A stretch of 64,000 nucleotides of DNA from Nitrospirales bacterium LBB_01 (GTDB lineage Bacteria > Nitrospirota > Thermodesulfovibrionia > Thermodesulfovibrionales > Magnetobacteriaceae). Below, one piece after another: positions 42,922-50,094 of this stretch. Position numbers and translations under genes: made by a program. Where the stretch lies: contig CP049016.1 of assembly GCA_004376055.2 (NCBI GenBank), forward strand, positions 2,356,001 to 2,420,000, in the 5' to 3' direction. The first letter of the stretch is position 1. Every line of letters starts with the position of its first letter. The notes beneath the pieces were generated by a model. That model did not search any database and was not told where the DNA came from. It saw nothing but the letters and a program-made list of their open reading frames with translations.

Positions 42922-44820
42922 TTACCTGACAGGTGAAAGAAAGTGCTTGCCGTCTGTGTTCTCATAATTGACCTTAAAAAGAATATCGCTCCATTTTTTT
43001 GTAGAGTTATCAAAAGCCTCAGTGTATCTCTGCCAAAAGACATCATATGGGGTGGCGATATAAACATAAGAATATTGCCCTGATTTCAACTGTTCAAACC
43101 AATCCTTAGTTTTTATATTGCAACTCCAAATATCTCCGTCAAAGTAGGGTTTTCCAAGTGACCAACAGCCCATGTTAAAACGCCGAGGAACCAGCTCGTA
43201 TGATATAACTCTGTGTTCAAATCCGGTTGTTGCTAAAAACACAATAAAGACACTGCTATTTGCCGGAGTTTTTGATTTAACAAAGTCTATCTGAGGACGA
43301 ATCCTGTTTCGGAACCATTTTGTCTCATAATCGGGATGGGCAAATACGGCGTTTATATTAAAACTCTTTAGTATCGGATAGCGGTAAAAAAACACCGCAC
43401 TAAAAATTAAATAGAAAATGAATAATTTGTATTGTTTAAAAAAAGAGAAAATACCACCCGGCTCCGGTTTGAATTTAAAAGTACTCTCAGGACATGCAAA
43501 ACCATAAAAAAGCAGTGAAAATGACAACAGATACGTGGCCGTGTATCTTTCAAACGAGGCAAGGAGTTTTCCCTCATATGGCCCAAGATTAAACAGATAC
43601 ACTTTTAAAAGCCCGGCAAGATAAATTATAAAAAAGAGCGTCATAGTGGAAAATACCCACAGTACTGAGGCTCTTTTGCCAGCTCTTAAAATAAACACAA
43701 TGCCAAATAAGAAAAAAAACACTATAATCCAATTCTTCATATTAAATGTACCAACTTCACGACCGTTATCTTTTATGGCGCTGAAAAAGTTATTTACTAT
43801 CGAGCGTTGGTCGGCGTCTTTTGGAGACCTGACAGCATCCATTAAGGACTGTCCAGATGACTGAATTAAGTTAGGGATTTGTCCGCTATTTTTGTGTTTT
43901 ATATGAGCTTTCCAACTTGCAGATGTTATTAACGTTGAAACAATTAAAACAATAATAACAGCCGATATATGAGATGATTTAGTCCTAAGATTCTTTATTA
44001 TAAACGGCACTGAAATCATAAATAATATAGCAATAGCGAAGAAAACACCTGATGCTTTAAAAAGTGTAAGGGCACACACAATAGGCACATACAACAGTAG
44101 AGATTTCGTTTTCCTGCCACCGTCTCTGAAATAAGCCACAAGTGTCATGCCAAAATAAACACCAAGCAGTTGATCAACCATAATGGAAACTGTGGTTTGA
44201 AAAAAGATAATAATAAGGGCATAAAAAAATGCTATGGTCAGTATCACAAAAGGCGTGTGTGTTTTAAATGAAAAGTTGCGAAAAAAAACCATAACAGGCG
44301 CAAGTAAGAGAACAAACTGTGCAAAATATAGGGTGTGCTCGTTAAAACCGGAAATGACCGTAAAGAAGTATTGAAACAGATTTGCGCCTGGACTATAGTA
44401 CCAGAAAGTTACAGCCCCATTGGGTGCACTAAGCGCTCCGCTTTGGTTCATATCCTTTGTCATAAGCCCCCAGTGAGAAAACTCATCCCATGAGGCGAGT
44501 GTATAGCTGCGTGTTTTAAATAGAAATAACACCAATACAGCCAAAAATGTGACAATTCCAGGCGTAAGGAAATGTTCTAAAAACAAATCCTTTCTTAATC
44601 GTATTGTAATTAGAATCAGAGCCAAAATGAGAAAAAGCATCCCGGCTCCAAACACGATAACACTGCCGGTCTTTAACGCTCCCAAAAGTGAAAACGCATA
44701 GAGAAGGCAAACAACAAGCGATACGGCTGAAAACAGGGAAAGTTCGGCATCCTCTCTTGTTAGAAATTTAACTGCCGCAGTATAACCCATTATTGATAGC
44801 AAAACAATTATTTCATTCAC
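42922..44820 (-). CDS. Large GT-C-like membrane glycosyltransferase
   Basis: The 632-residue protein has about 12-13 membrane helices and a soluble C-terminal part (about residues 530-632). The first large loop contains SWDEFSHWG (about 113-121), an acidic motif like that used by GT-C enzymes working with lipid-linked sugars. I do not recognise a closer family. The gene is alone on its strand, between tetR and the carbonic-anhydrase/receiver gene. Confidence 0.65.
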   Translation of the reverse strand: MNEIIVLLSIMGYTAAVKFLTREDAELSLFSAVSLVVCLLYAFSLLGALKTGSVIVFGAGMLFLILALILITIRLRKDLFLEHFLTPGIVTFLAVLVLFLFKTRSYTLASWDEFSHWGLMTKDMNQSGALSAPNGAVTFWYYSPGANLFQYFFTVISGFNEHTLYFAQFVLLLAPVMVFFRNFSFKTHTPFVILTIAFFYALIIIFFQTTVSIMVDQLLGVYFGMTLVAYFRDGGRKTKSLLLYVPIVCALTLFKASGVFFAIAILFMISVPFIIKNLRTKSSHISAVIIVLIVSTLITSASWKAHIKHKNSGQIPNLIQSSGQSLMDAVRSPKDADQRSIVNNFFSAIKDNGREVGTFNMKNWIIVFFFLFGIVFILRAGKRASVLWVFSTMTLFFIIYLAGLLKVYLFNLGPYEGKLLASFERYTATYLLSFSLLFYGFACPESTFKFKPEPGGIFSFFKQYKLFIFYLIFSAVFFYRYPILKSFNINAVFAHPDYETKWFRNRIRPQIDFVKSKTPANSSVFIVFLATTGFEHRVISYELVPRRFNMGCWSLGKPYFDGDIWSCNIKTKDWFEQLKSGQYSYVYIATPYDVFWQRYTEAFDNSTKKWSDILFKVNYENTDGKHFLSPVR

Positions 44821-44868
44821 ACTGACTGATAGAATAAAAATAGTTAGACTGCTTTGTAAATAGTATGG

Positions 44869-44896
44869 TTGGCAAAGATTTACAATTTATGATAAA
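44869..44896 (+). promoter_or_regulatory. Possible promoter of the LCIB-receiver gene
   Basis: TTGGCA (44869-44874) and GATAAA (44891-44896) are separated by 16 bases, about 70-100 bases before the possible start codons of the next gene. Confidence 0.4.
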
Positions 44897-44965
44897 CTCA
44901 AATTAAAAATGGCAAATACATCTGAAATTTAAGAATTTAGGGGTGAACCTGACGATTAATATATT

Positions 44966-46174
44966 ATGCTTTTTGCCGGAGATGAGGTAATAGCGATGGA
45001 CTATAAAACTTTTCTTAAAAAATCAGTAACCATCCCTCAATTATGTGAGCAGATTAAAGAGTTAATGGAAAAATATGATATTTTTCTTGGTAAAAACGCC
45101 ATTCTTGTAATCATAACCTGCCTTGATGACCAGTGTTCAACAGTAATAGAGTATATAAAACGTGAGATGAGGAAATTTCATCCCACAAAGTATGATGATA
45201 ACGATGATTCCAACGACTTAATTCATCTTGAAAAATTTTATGGTATGAGGCTCTTTGGCGGGATTTTTATCCCTAAGGTAAAAACGTATGAGAGTCTTTT
45301 ACCTGCGGCACATCATATTCCTGAAAGAAAAGACGGTAAGTTATTAATATTAAACTTCTCCCATATAGGCTATGACGCTGACACCGGCAGTTTTGGGGTT
45401 ATGGTGCGCTATGGACATGAGAAATCATCGCCAGCTTGCGGAGCTATAAAGTTCTGCTACGATAAGGTAGCGGCAGGAGCTGACCCTCCCGGTGATGCCG
45501 ACTTAAAATCCCTTTTTAAACATGTCAAGAAAGTAGTGAAAAAGTATAAAATTACAGCAGAGGACAACGGATACGACGTTTTGGAGGTTACACTAAGGGC
45601 TTTTTACGACCAGATTCCCTGGGTAACTGAGCAGTTGGTGCATCTGGCACAAGAGGACAAGATAAGTGTATTATACATGGGCGGCATTGAGGTGGATTAC
45701 AGTAAAAACTGCGAAGAGCTTGGCAGTGACAGGATGGTAATATTAAACAGGTTATACATAGACAAAACCGGGAAGGTAGAGACAATGGATAAAATGCTGA
45801 CTGTGCTGATAGTGGATGATGAGCCGATAGTTGGAAAGCGGCTTAAACCGGCGCTTGAGAAGATGGGCTGTGAGGTGGAGATTTTTGAAAATCCCAGACT
45901 TGCGCTTGTCCGCATCATGGAAAAGGAATTTGATGTGGTTGTAACTGACATCAGAATGGATGAGGTGGACGGCCTTGAGGTGTTGGAGACAGTGAGAGCT
46001 AAATCTGAGCGGACAAAGGTGGTGTTGATAACCGGTTATGCTATGATGGAGCTGGCTCGTCAGGCTATGGAAAAGGGAGCATTTGATTTTATAGCAAAAC
46101 CATTCAAGCCGGACGATCTTCGCAATGTAATTATGAAAGCAGCTGAATCACTCGGATTTACGGATTTAAAATGA
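44966..46174 (+). CDS. Fusion of an LCIB-type carbonic anhydrase-like domain with a response-regulator receiver
   Basis: Residues about 20-265 look like the LCIB/C carbonic anhydrase family: AAHHIPERKDGKLLI, SHIGYDADTGSFG, VMVRYGHEKSSPACGA. Candidate zinc ligands are Cys52 in IITCLDDQ, His116 or His117, and Cys158; Asp54 is placed like the catalytic Asp. Residues about 277-400 are a receiver domain with DDE (284-286), phospho-acceptor Asp328 in VVVTDIRMDEVDG and Lys378. LCIB proteins interconvert CO2 and bicarbonate in algae. Joining such a domain to a receiver suggests CO2/bicarbonate-related control, which is inference. The ATG at 44996, after GATGAGG, is a better start than 44966. Confidence 0.75.
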   Translation: MLFAGDEVIAMDYKTFLKKSVTIPQLCEQIKELMEKYDIFLGKNAILVIITCLDDQCSTVIEYIKREMRKFHPTKYDDNDDSNDLIHLEKFYGMRLFGGIFIPKVKTYESLLPAAHHIPERKDGKLLILNFSHIGYDADTGSFGVMVRYGHEKSSPACGAIKFCYDKVAAGADPPGDADLKSLFKHVKKVVKKYKITAEDNGYDVLEVTLRAFYDQIPWVTEQLVHLAQEDKISVLYMGGIEVDYSKNCEELGSDRMVILNRLYIDKTGKVETMDKMLTVLIVDDEPIVGKRLKPALEKMGCEVEIFENPRLALVRIMEKEFDVVVTDIRMDEVDGLEVLETVRAKSERTKVVLITGYAMMELARQAMEKGAFDFIAKPFKPDDLRNVIMKAAESLGFTDLK

Positions 46175-46227
46175 TTGCTGTAAAAGCTATTGATTAAAGG
46201 CGTTATTTTTTTTTATCATAATCGTAT

Positions 46228-46300
46228 GCGCTTGTAGCTCAGGGGATAGAGCGGAGGTCTCCGGAACCTCAGGCCGGAGGTTCGAATCCTCTCAGGCGCA
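46228..46300 (+). tRNA. tRNA-Arg (anticodon CCG)
   Basis: The acceptor arms GCGCTTG and CAGGCGC pair with one G-T. The D-arm is GCTC-AGGGGATA-GAGC, the anticodon stem GAGGT/ACCTC closes CTCCGGA with anticodon CCG, and the T-arm is GGAGG-TTCGAAT-CCTCT. The discriminator is A and CCA is not encoded. It reads CGG codons. Confidence 0.95.
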
Positions 46301-46339
46301 TTGTTTAAAGTTTTGAAATCGCTATATATAATTATACAA

Positions 46340-46451
46340 GGTTGCATTCAGAAGCATAACGAGGCGGCGAGGAGCAAGCGACGCAGACGTACTTTATTTG
46401 TACGTTGAGGAGCTTGCGACAAAGCCAACAAAGTTAGGCAATAGAAGGCTA
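46340..46451 (-). repeat. Dispersed intergenic repeat of about 115 bp, copy 2 (inverted)
   Basis: Inverse orientation of the copies at 4895-5011 and 62325-62457. The reverse complement contains gcctaactttgttggc, agctcctcaacgtac and cgccgcctcgttatgcttct. Its centre is the palindrome cgtac-aaataaa-gtacg. It sits between tRNA-Arg and manC, ending about 20 bp before the manC ribosome binding site. Confidence 0.8.
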
Positions 46452-46474
46452 CTTGGTATCAGGAGGTCAGCGCA

Positions 46475-47890
46475 ATGAAAGCATTACTTTTAGCAGGAGG
46501 GTCAGGGACAAGGCTTTGGCCGCTTAGCAGAAAAAGTTTTCCCAAACAGTTTTTAAAGCTAAACGGAAACACATCCCTTTTGCAAGATACCGTTTTGCGA
46601 TTGACCTCGGCTACTTTATCTCCTGAAGATATTGTGATTCTTACAAACAAAGATTATAAATTCCACGTTATGTCCGATATGGAGGCACTCTTTTCTGGCC
46701 CTAAACCCCATATGATATTTGAGCCTATTGGCAGAAACACAGCCCCTGCTATTGCGCTTGGATTAAAATACTGTCAGGAGGCGTTGGGAGCAACAGATTC
46801 CGAAACAATTTTTGTCTGCCCTTCTGATCATATAATTAAGCCCTCCGAGAAATTCACGTGGTATCTGAAACAAGCTGACGAGGCTGCTTCAAATGGTCAC
46901 ATTGTCACCTTTGGAATAAAACCAACCAGACCGGAGATGGGCTATGGCTATATTAAGCGGGGTGCAGAGTTTAGTAAAACCAGAGACGGCGCTCAGGTCT
47001 GCAAGGTTGCAGAATTTACCGAAAAGCCTAACCTGCAAACCGCAGAGGCTTATCTGAGAGACGGAGAGCATTATTGGAACTCCGGTATGTTTGCTTTTGC
47101 AATAGCTACAATGAAAGAGGAATTTGCTCGCTTTGAGCCTCAAATCTCAGATGCCATAAACTCCCCATATCACGATATGCTTGAAAACTTCATAAAGCTG
47201 CCTGATATTTCCATTGATTACTCCATTATGGAAAAATCGGACAAAATCCTCACACTCCCTCTTGAGATTTACTGGAATGACATCGGCTCATGGGACTCTA
47301 TGTTTGAAATAATGGACTCGGATACAGACGGTAACGTAATTACCGGACTTGTTAGACCATACGACACCAAAAACACTATGGTGCTTGGCGACAACCGACT
47401 GATTGTCACCGTAGGACTTGAGGACTGTTTGATTGTTGAAACCCCTGACGTTGTGTTCATATCAAAACGAGGACACACCCATAAGGTTAAAGAAATCGTA
47501 AACAGTCTTAAAGAAGAGGGCAGAGAGGAGACAAACGATCACGTGACAACATACAGACCGTGGGGAAGCTACACACTACTTGAAAAAGGACAGCGCTATC
47601 AAATCAAGCGGCTTTTTGTTAAGCCCCAGCACTCGCTAAGCCTGCAACTCCACCACCACCGCTCTGAACATTGGGTAGTGGTAAACGGAACAGCAAAGGT
47701 AACAATCGGAGACAACGTGACTTTCGTTCATCCCAACGAATCGGCTTATGTGCCCAAATCCACACTTCACAGGCTTGAAAACCCCGGCAAAGTCTCCCTT
47801 GAGGTCATAGAAGTCCAAAATGGCGAATATCTCAGAGAAGACGACATCATACGGTTTGAAGATAAATACGAAAGGGACGCCCTCTCTTAA
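46475..47890 (+). CDS. manC: Mannose-1-phosphate guanylyltransferase / mannose-6-phosphate isomerase
   Basis: The 471-residue protein has the nucleotidyltransferase domain (about 1-285) with LLAGGSGTRLWPLSRKSFPKQF at the N-terminus (FKL following), FVCPSDHIIK and FTEKPNL, then a cupin-type PMI domain (about 345-470) with RPWGSYTLLEKGQRYQIKRL and HHHRSEHWVVV. It makes GDP-mannose and isomerises fructose-6-phosphate to mannose-6-phosphate for surface polysaccharides. The ATG follows AGGAGGT. Confidence 0.95.
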   Translation: MKALLLAGGSGTRLWPLSRKSFPKQFLKLNGNTSLLQDTVLRLTSATLSPEDIVILTNKDYKFHVMSDMEALFSGPKPHMIFEPIGRNTAPAIALGLKYCQEALGATDSETIFVCPSDHIIKPSEKFTWYLKQADEAASNGHIVTFGIKPTRPEMGYGYIKRGAEFSKTRDGAQVCKVAEFTEKPNLQTAEAYLRDGEHYWNSGMFAFAIATMKEEFARFEPQISDAINSPYHDMLENFIKLPDISIDYSIMEKSDKILTLPLEIYWNDIGSWDSMFEIMDSDTDGNVITGLVRPYDTKNTMVLGDNRLIVTVGLEDCLIVETPDVVFISKRGHTHKVKEIVNSLKEEGREETNDHVTTYRPWGSYTLLEKGQRYQIKRLFVKPQHSLSLQLHHHRSEHWVVVNGTAKVTIGDNVTFVHPNESAYVPKSTLHRLENPGKVSLEVIEVQNGEYLREDDIIRFEDKYERDALS

Positions 47891-47946
47891 AATTTTTTGC
47901 TATAACATCAAAAAATCATAATAAAATATACAGAGAAAAGATTTTA

Positions 47947-48008
47947 TCCGCAGATTGCACAGATTTTCGCAGATTTTTTCATCTGTGTCCATCTGCGTCA
48001 TCTGCGGA
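47947..48008. repeat. Palindromic cgcagat-rich repeat, copy 2
   Basis: Begins tccgcagat and ends atctgcgga, with the same interior blocks (cagattttcgcagatttt, catctgtgtccatctgcg) as the copy at 10193-10260. Confidence 0.8.
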
Positions 48009-48161
48009 TTAATACTTACTTTTTTGTAATTCCCATGAAAATGCGAATCCAGTTTTTTATTTGCGGAGTTACCTGCTCTGTTTAAGGGCAGCGCACTCCC
48101 TTAAGAATTTACCTTATACCGAGTTGCGTTCATAGTGCTAAATTTGCTGGTTATTTAGGAC

Positions 48162-48247
48162 GAGATTGCCACACCCCCTGCGGGGGTTCGCAATGACAGA
48201 TAAAAAACAGCCAAGTTTGTCATTGCGAGCGAAGCGTGGCAATCTCG
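48162..48247. repeat. Paired-hairpin element, gagattgcc family, copy 2
   Basis: The left half runs gagattgccacaccccc-tgc-gggggttcgcaatgac in inverted orientation to the right half tcattgcgagcgaagcgtggcaatctc. Same arrangement as 26463-26562. Confidence 0.75.
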
Positions 48248-48342
48248 CCTTATGCACAGGCTTTAGGATTCTTTCTTTCATCAAGAGTTCCTTAGTTTTT
48301 TACCTTTTTGGCAGCATCTTGGTATTACTTACATCCTGATAC

Positions 48343-50094
48343 TTACTTTTTAGGTGACATAGTCATTAGAAATCTGATGATATGAACCAGAGCACCTTTG
48401 ACGGTAGTGACTTCACTGGTGAGCCCTGCGAGTTTACCTTCTACGGCGGACTGGACGTCTTTAGTCTGACTTTTTACGATTGATATATCGTTGGAAAGTG
48501 ATGAGAGTGAGTCTAACTTATTTTCAAGATCGGTTAGAATTCTACTGTTTATGCTTGCGATTTTTTCATAATCTATTCTTTCAACGGTGAGTTTATCGTA
48601 ATCTATTTTTTCGTATTCACCTGTTGATTGCACTCTTTGACTTACTGCAAGGAAATTCTTCAGTACCGATACAACATCTCCCATCTGTTTTGAAAGCTCG
48701 GTAAGTTTTCCCTCAATTGCAGCTGTGTTTTCAGCGGTGTTGGTCATGGGCATAGATACACCAGCAGGGTCGCTTTTTAGGGTCGCTAATTTATTCTCAA
48801 AACCTCTTAGTGCAGATTTTATAGCATTATCAATTCTTTCATAATCGACAGTTTCAAAATTTACCTTAGCGTAATCGCCCGCTTGACCGCTCTTACCGGC
48901 GCCTGTGGCAAGGAGAGCGTTTAGCACTGATACCATGTTTCCGGTCTGTTTTGAAAGCGCTGAGAGCTTACTTTCTAAGCCTGTCTGATTCTGTTCAATC
49001 CGGTTAATTACGGATGGAATCTCCCTGAGAGCTGAGGCAAGCGGCACCAATAACTTCTCAAAGTCCCTCATAGCGCCTTTGCTGACGTCGGCGATTTTTT
49101 CATAATCTATCGTATCAAAATTTAGTTTAGCCAAATCTGCTTTACTCATACTGCCCTTATGAGCAGCTCCAACAGCAAGAAGTCCTTTTAAGGCAGACAG
49201 CATATCCACAGTGTGTTTTGAAAGCCCTGTGAGTTTACCCTCTACTGCTGCCTGATTTTTCTCAAGCCGGCCTATAAGCGATGGAATGTCTCTTAACGCA
49301 ACAGTAAGCGGCACAAACCGCCGTTCAAAGTCTTGCAGGGCATCCTTATTAGCGCTGACTATTTTATCGTAGTCTGTTTTTTGAGCGCCAATGTTGACCG
49401 TCGCAGCAATCAGAGTGCTGATAGCTTTTGAAATCCCAGCTATCTGTTTTGAGAGATTGGAAAGTGCCGACTCATTAACAGCCTGACCTATATCAGAGCC
49501 GCCTCTCAGTTCATGATGAGTATCACGAGAAACTGATAAAAACGCAGCCAGCCGCTTCTCGAAATCTCTCAGGGTTTCTTTTGTGGCATCAGAAATTTTC
49601 TCGTAATCTATTTTTTCATGTTCTCTTCTTACATAGTTTATTGTTGGGAGAGTCTGTCCCAGTCCATCAGCACTCTGACGGCTGCTAAGAGACTCTAAAA
49701 CTTCCATCAACTGCTCAGACAGGGTGGTTATCTTTTCCTCAATACCGGTCTGATTTTTCTCAAGCTGTTTCTTAAGTATTGACAAGTCACGGAGGATTGT
49801 TGAAAACACATCGTATTTGGTTTCAAATTCTTTGAAGTTTTTTTTGCCTGAACTAAGTATCTTTTCAAGATCTTTTATCTTTAAATCTAATCTGCCCTTT
49901 GTATTTAACTTTACACCCCTGCTAAAAACGGGGCCGACTGAACCCTTTGGCTTCAACACGGTAACAGCATCCGCTGCTTTTGAAACAAGACCTGCCGTTG
50001 CGTCATAAGCGGTTACAATGGCTGAGCCGCTTTTATTTAACGCCTTTGCCAATCCGCCGGCTACAAGCGATCTTCTTTCCGATGTATCATCCAT
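48343..50094 (-). CDS. Magnetosome-cluster repeat protein with N-terminal cap shared with the HEAT protein
   Basis: The 583-residue protein has no signal peptide. Residues 8-44 form a cap (RSLVAGGLAKALNKSGSAIV, then YDATAGLVSKAADAV) nearly the same as residues 9-45 of the HEAT-repeat protein encoded at 54649-55962. From about residue 86 on come about six units of 75-90 residues, starting near 162, 240, 328, 416 and 507, with DYEKI...(K)...(R)DFE..L and a helical ...IE.KL..LS.Q part; the same repeat occurs in the adjacent VWA protein. All units look helical and coiled-coil forming. The ATG overlaps the VWA gene end by eight bases after AGGAGG, so translation is coupled. It is the last gene of the cluster. 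No named family recognised; a scaffold role is inferred. Confidence 0.85.
   Translation of the reverse strand: MDDTSERRSLVAGGLAKALNKSGSAIVTAYDATAGLVSKAADAVTVLKPKGSVGPVFSRGVKLNTKGRLDLKIKDLEKILSSGKKNFKEFETKYDVFSTILRDLSILKKQLEKNQTGIEEKITTLSEQLMEVLESLSSRQSADGLGQTLPTINYVRREHEKIDYEKISDATKETLRDFEKRLAAFLSVSRDTHHELRGGSDIGQAVNESALSNLSKQIAGISKAISTLIAATVNIGAQKTDYDKIVSANKDALQDFERRFVPLTVALRDIPSLIGRLEKNQAAVEGKLTGLSKHTVDMLSALKGLLAVGAAHKGSMSKADLAKLNFDTIDYEKIADVSKGAMRDFEKLLVPLASALREIPSVINRIEQNQTGLESKLSALSKQTGNMVSVLNALLATGAGKSGQAGDYAKVNFETVDYERIDNAIKSALRGFENKLATLKSDPAGVSMPMTNTAENTAAIEGKLTELSKQMGDVVSVLKNFLAVSQRVQSTGEYEKIDYDKLTVERIDYEKIASINSRILTDLENKLDSLSSLSNDISIVKSQTKDVQSAVEGKLAGLTSEVTTVKGALVHIIRFLMTMSPKK

Larger units (their letters stand above)
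47891..48342. other. Repeat-rich border of the magnetosome cluster
   Basis: The 452 bp between manC and the last gene of the magnetosome cluster hold no supported gene. They contain copy 2 of the cgcagat palindrome (47947-48008), a degenerate hairpin resembling the gaatccagt element (about 48029-48060), and a paired-hairpin element (48162-48247). manC and the cluster converge here. Confidence 0.7.

Noticed and set aside
47891-48342. CRISPR array
   Set aside because: The repeats here are inverted hairpin elements of different sequence without regular direct repeats or spacers, and no cas gene is in the window.
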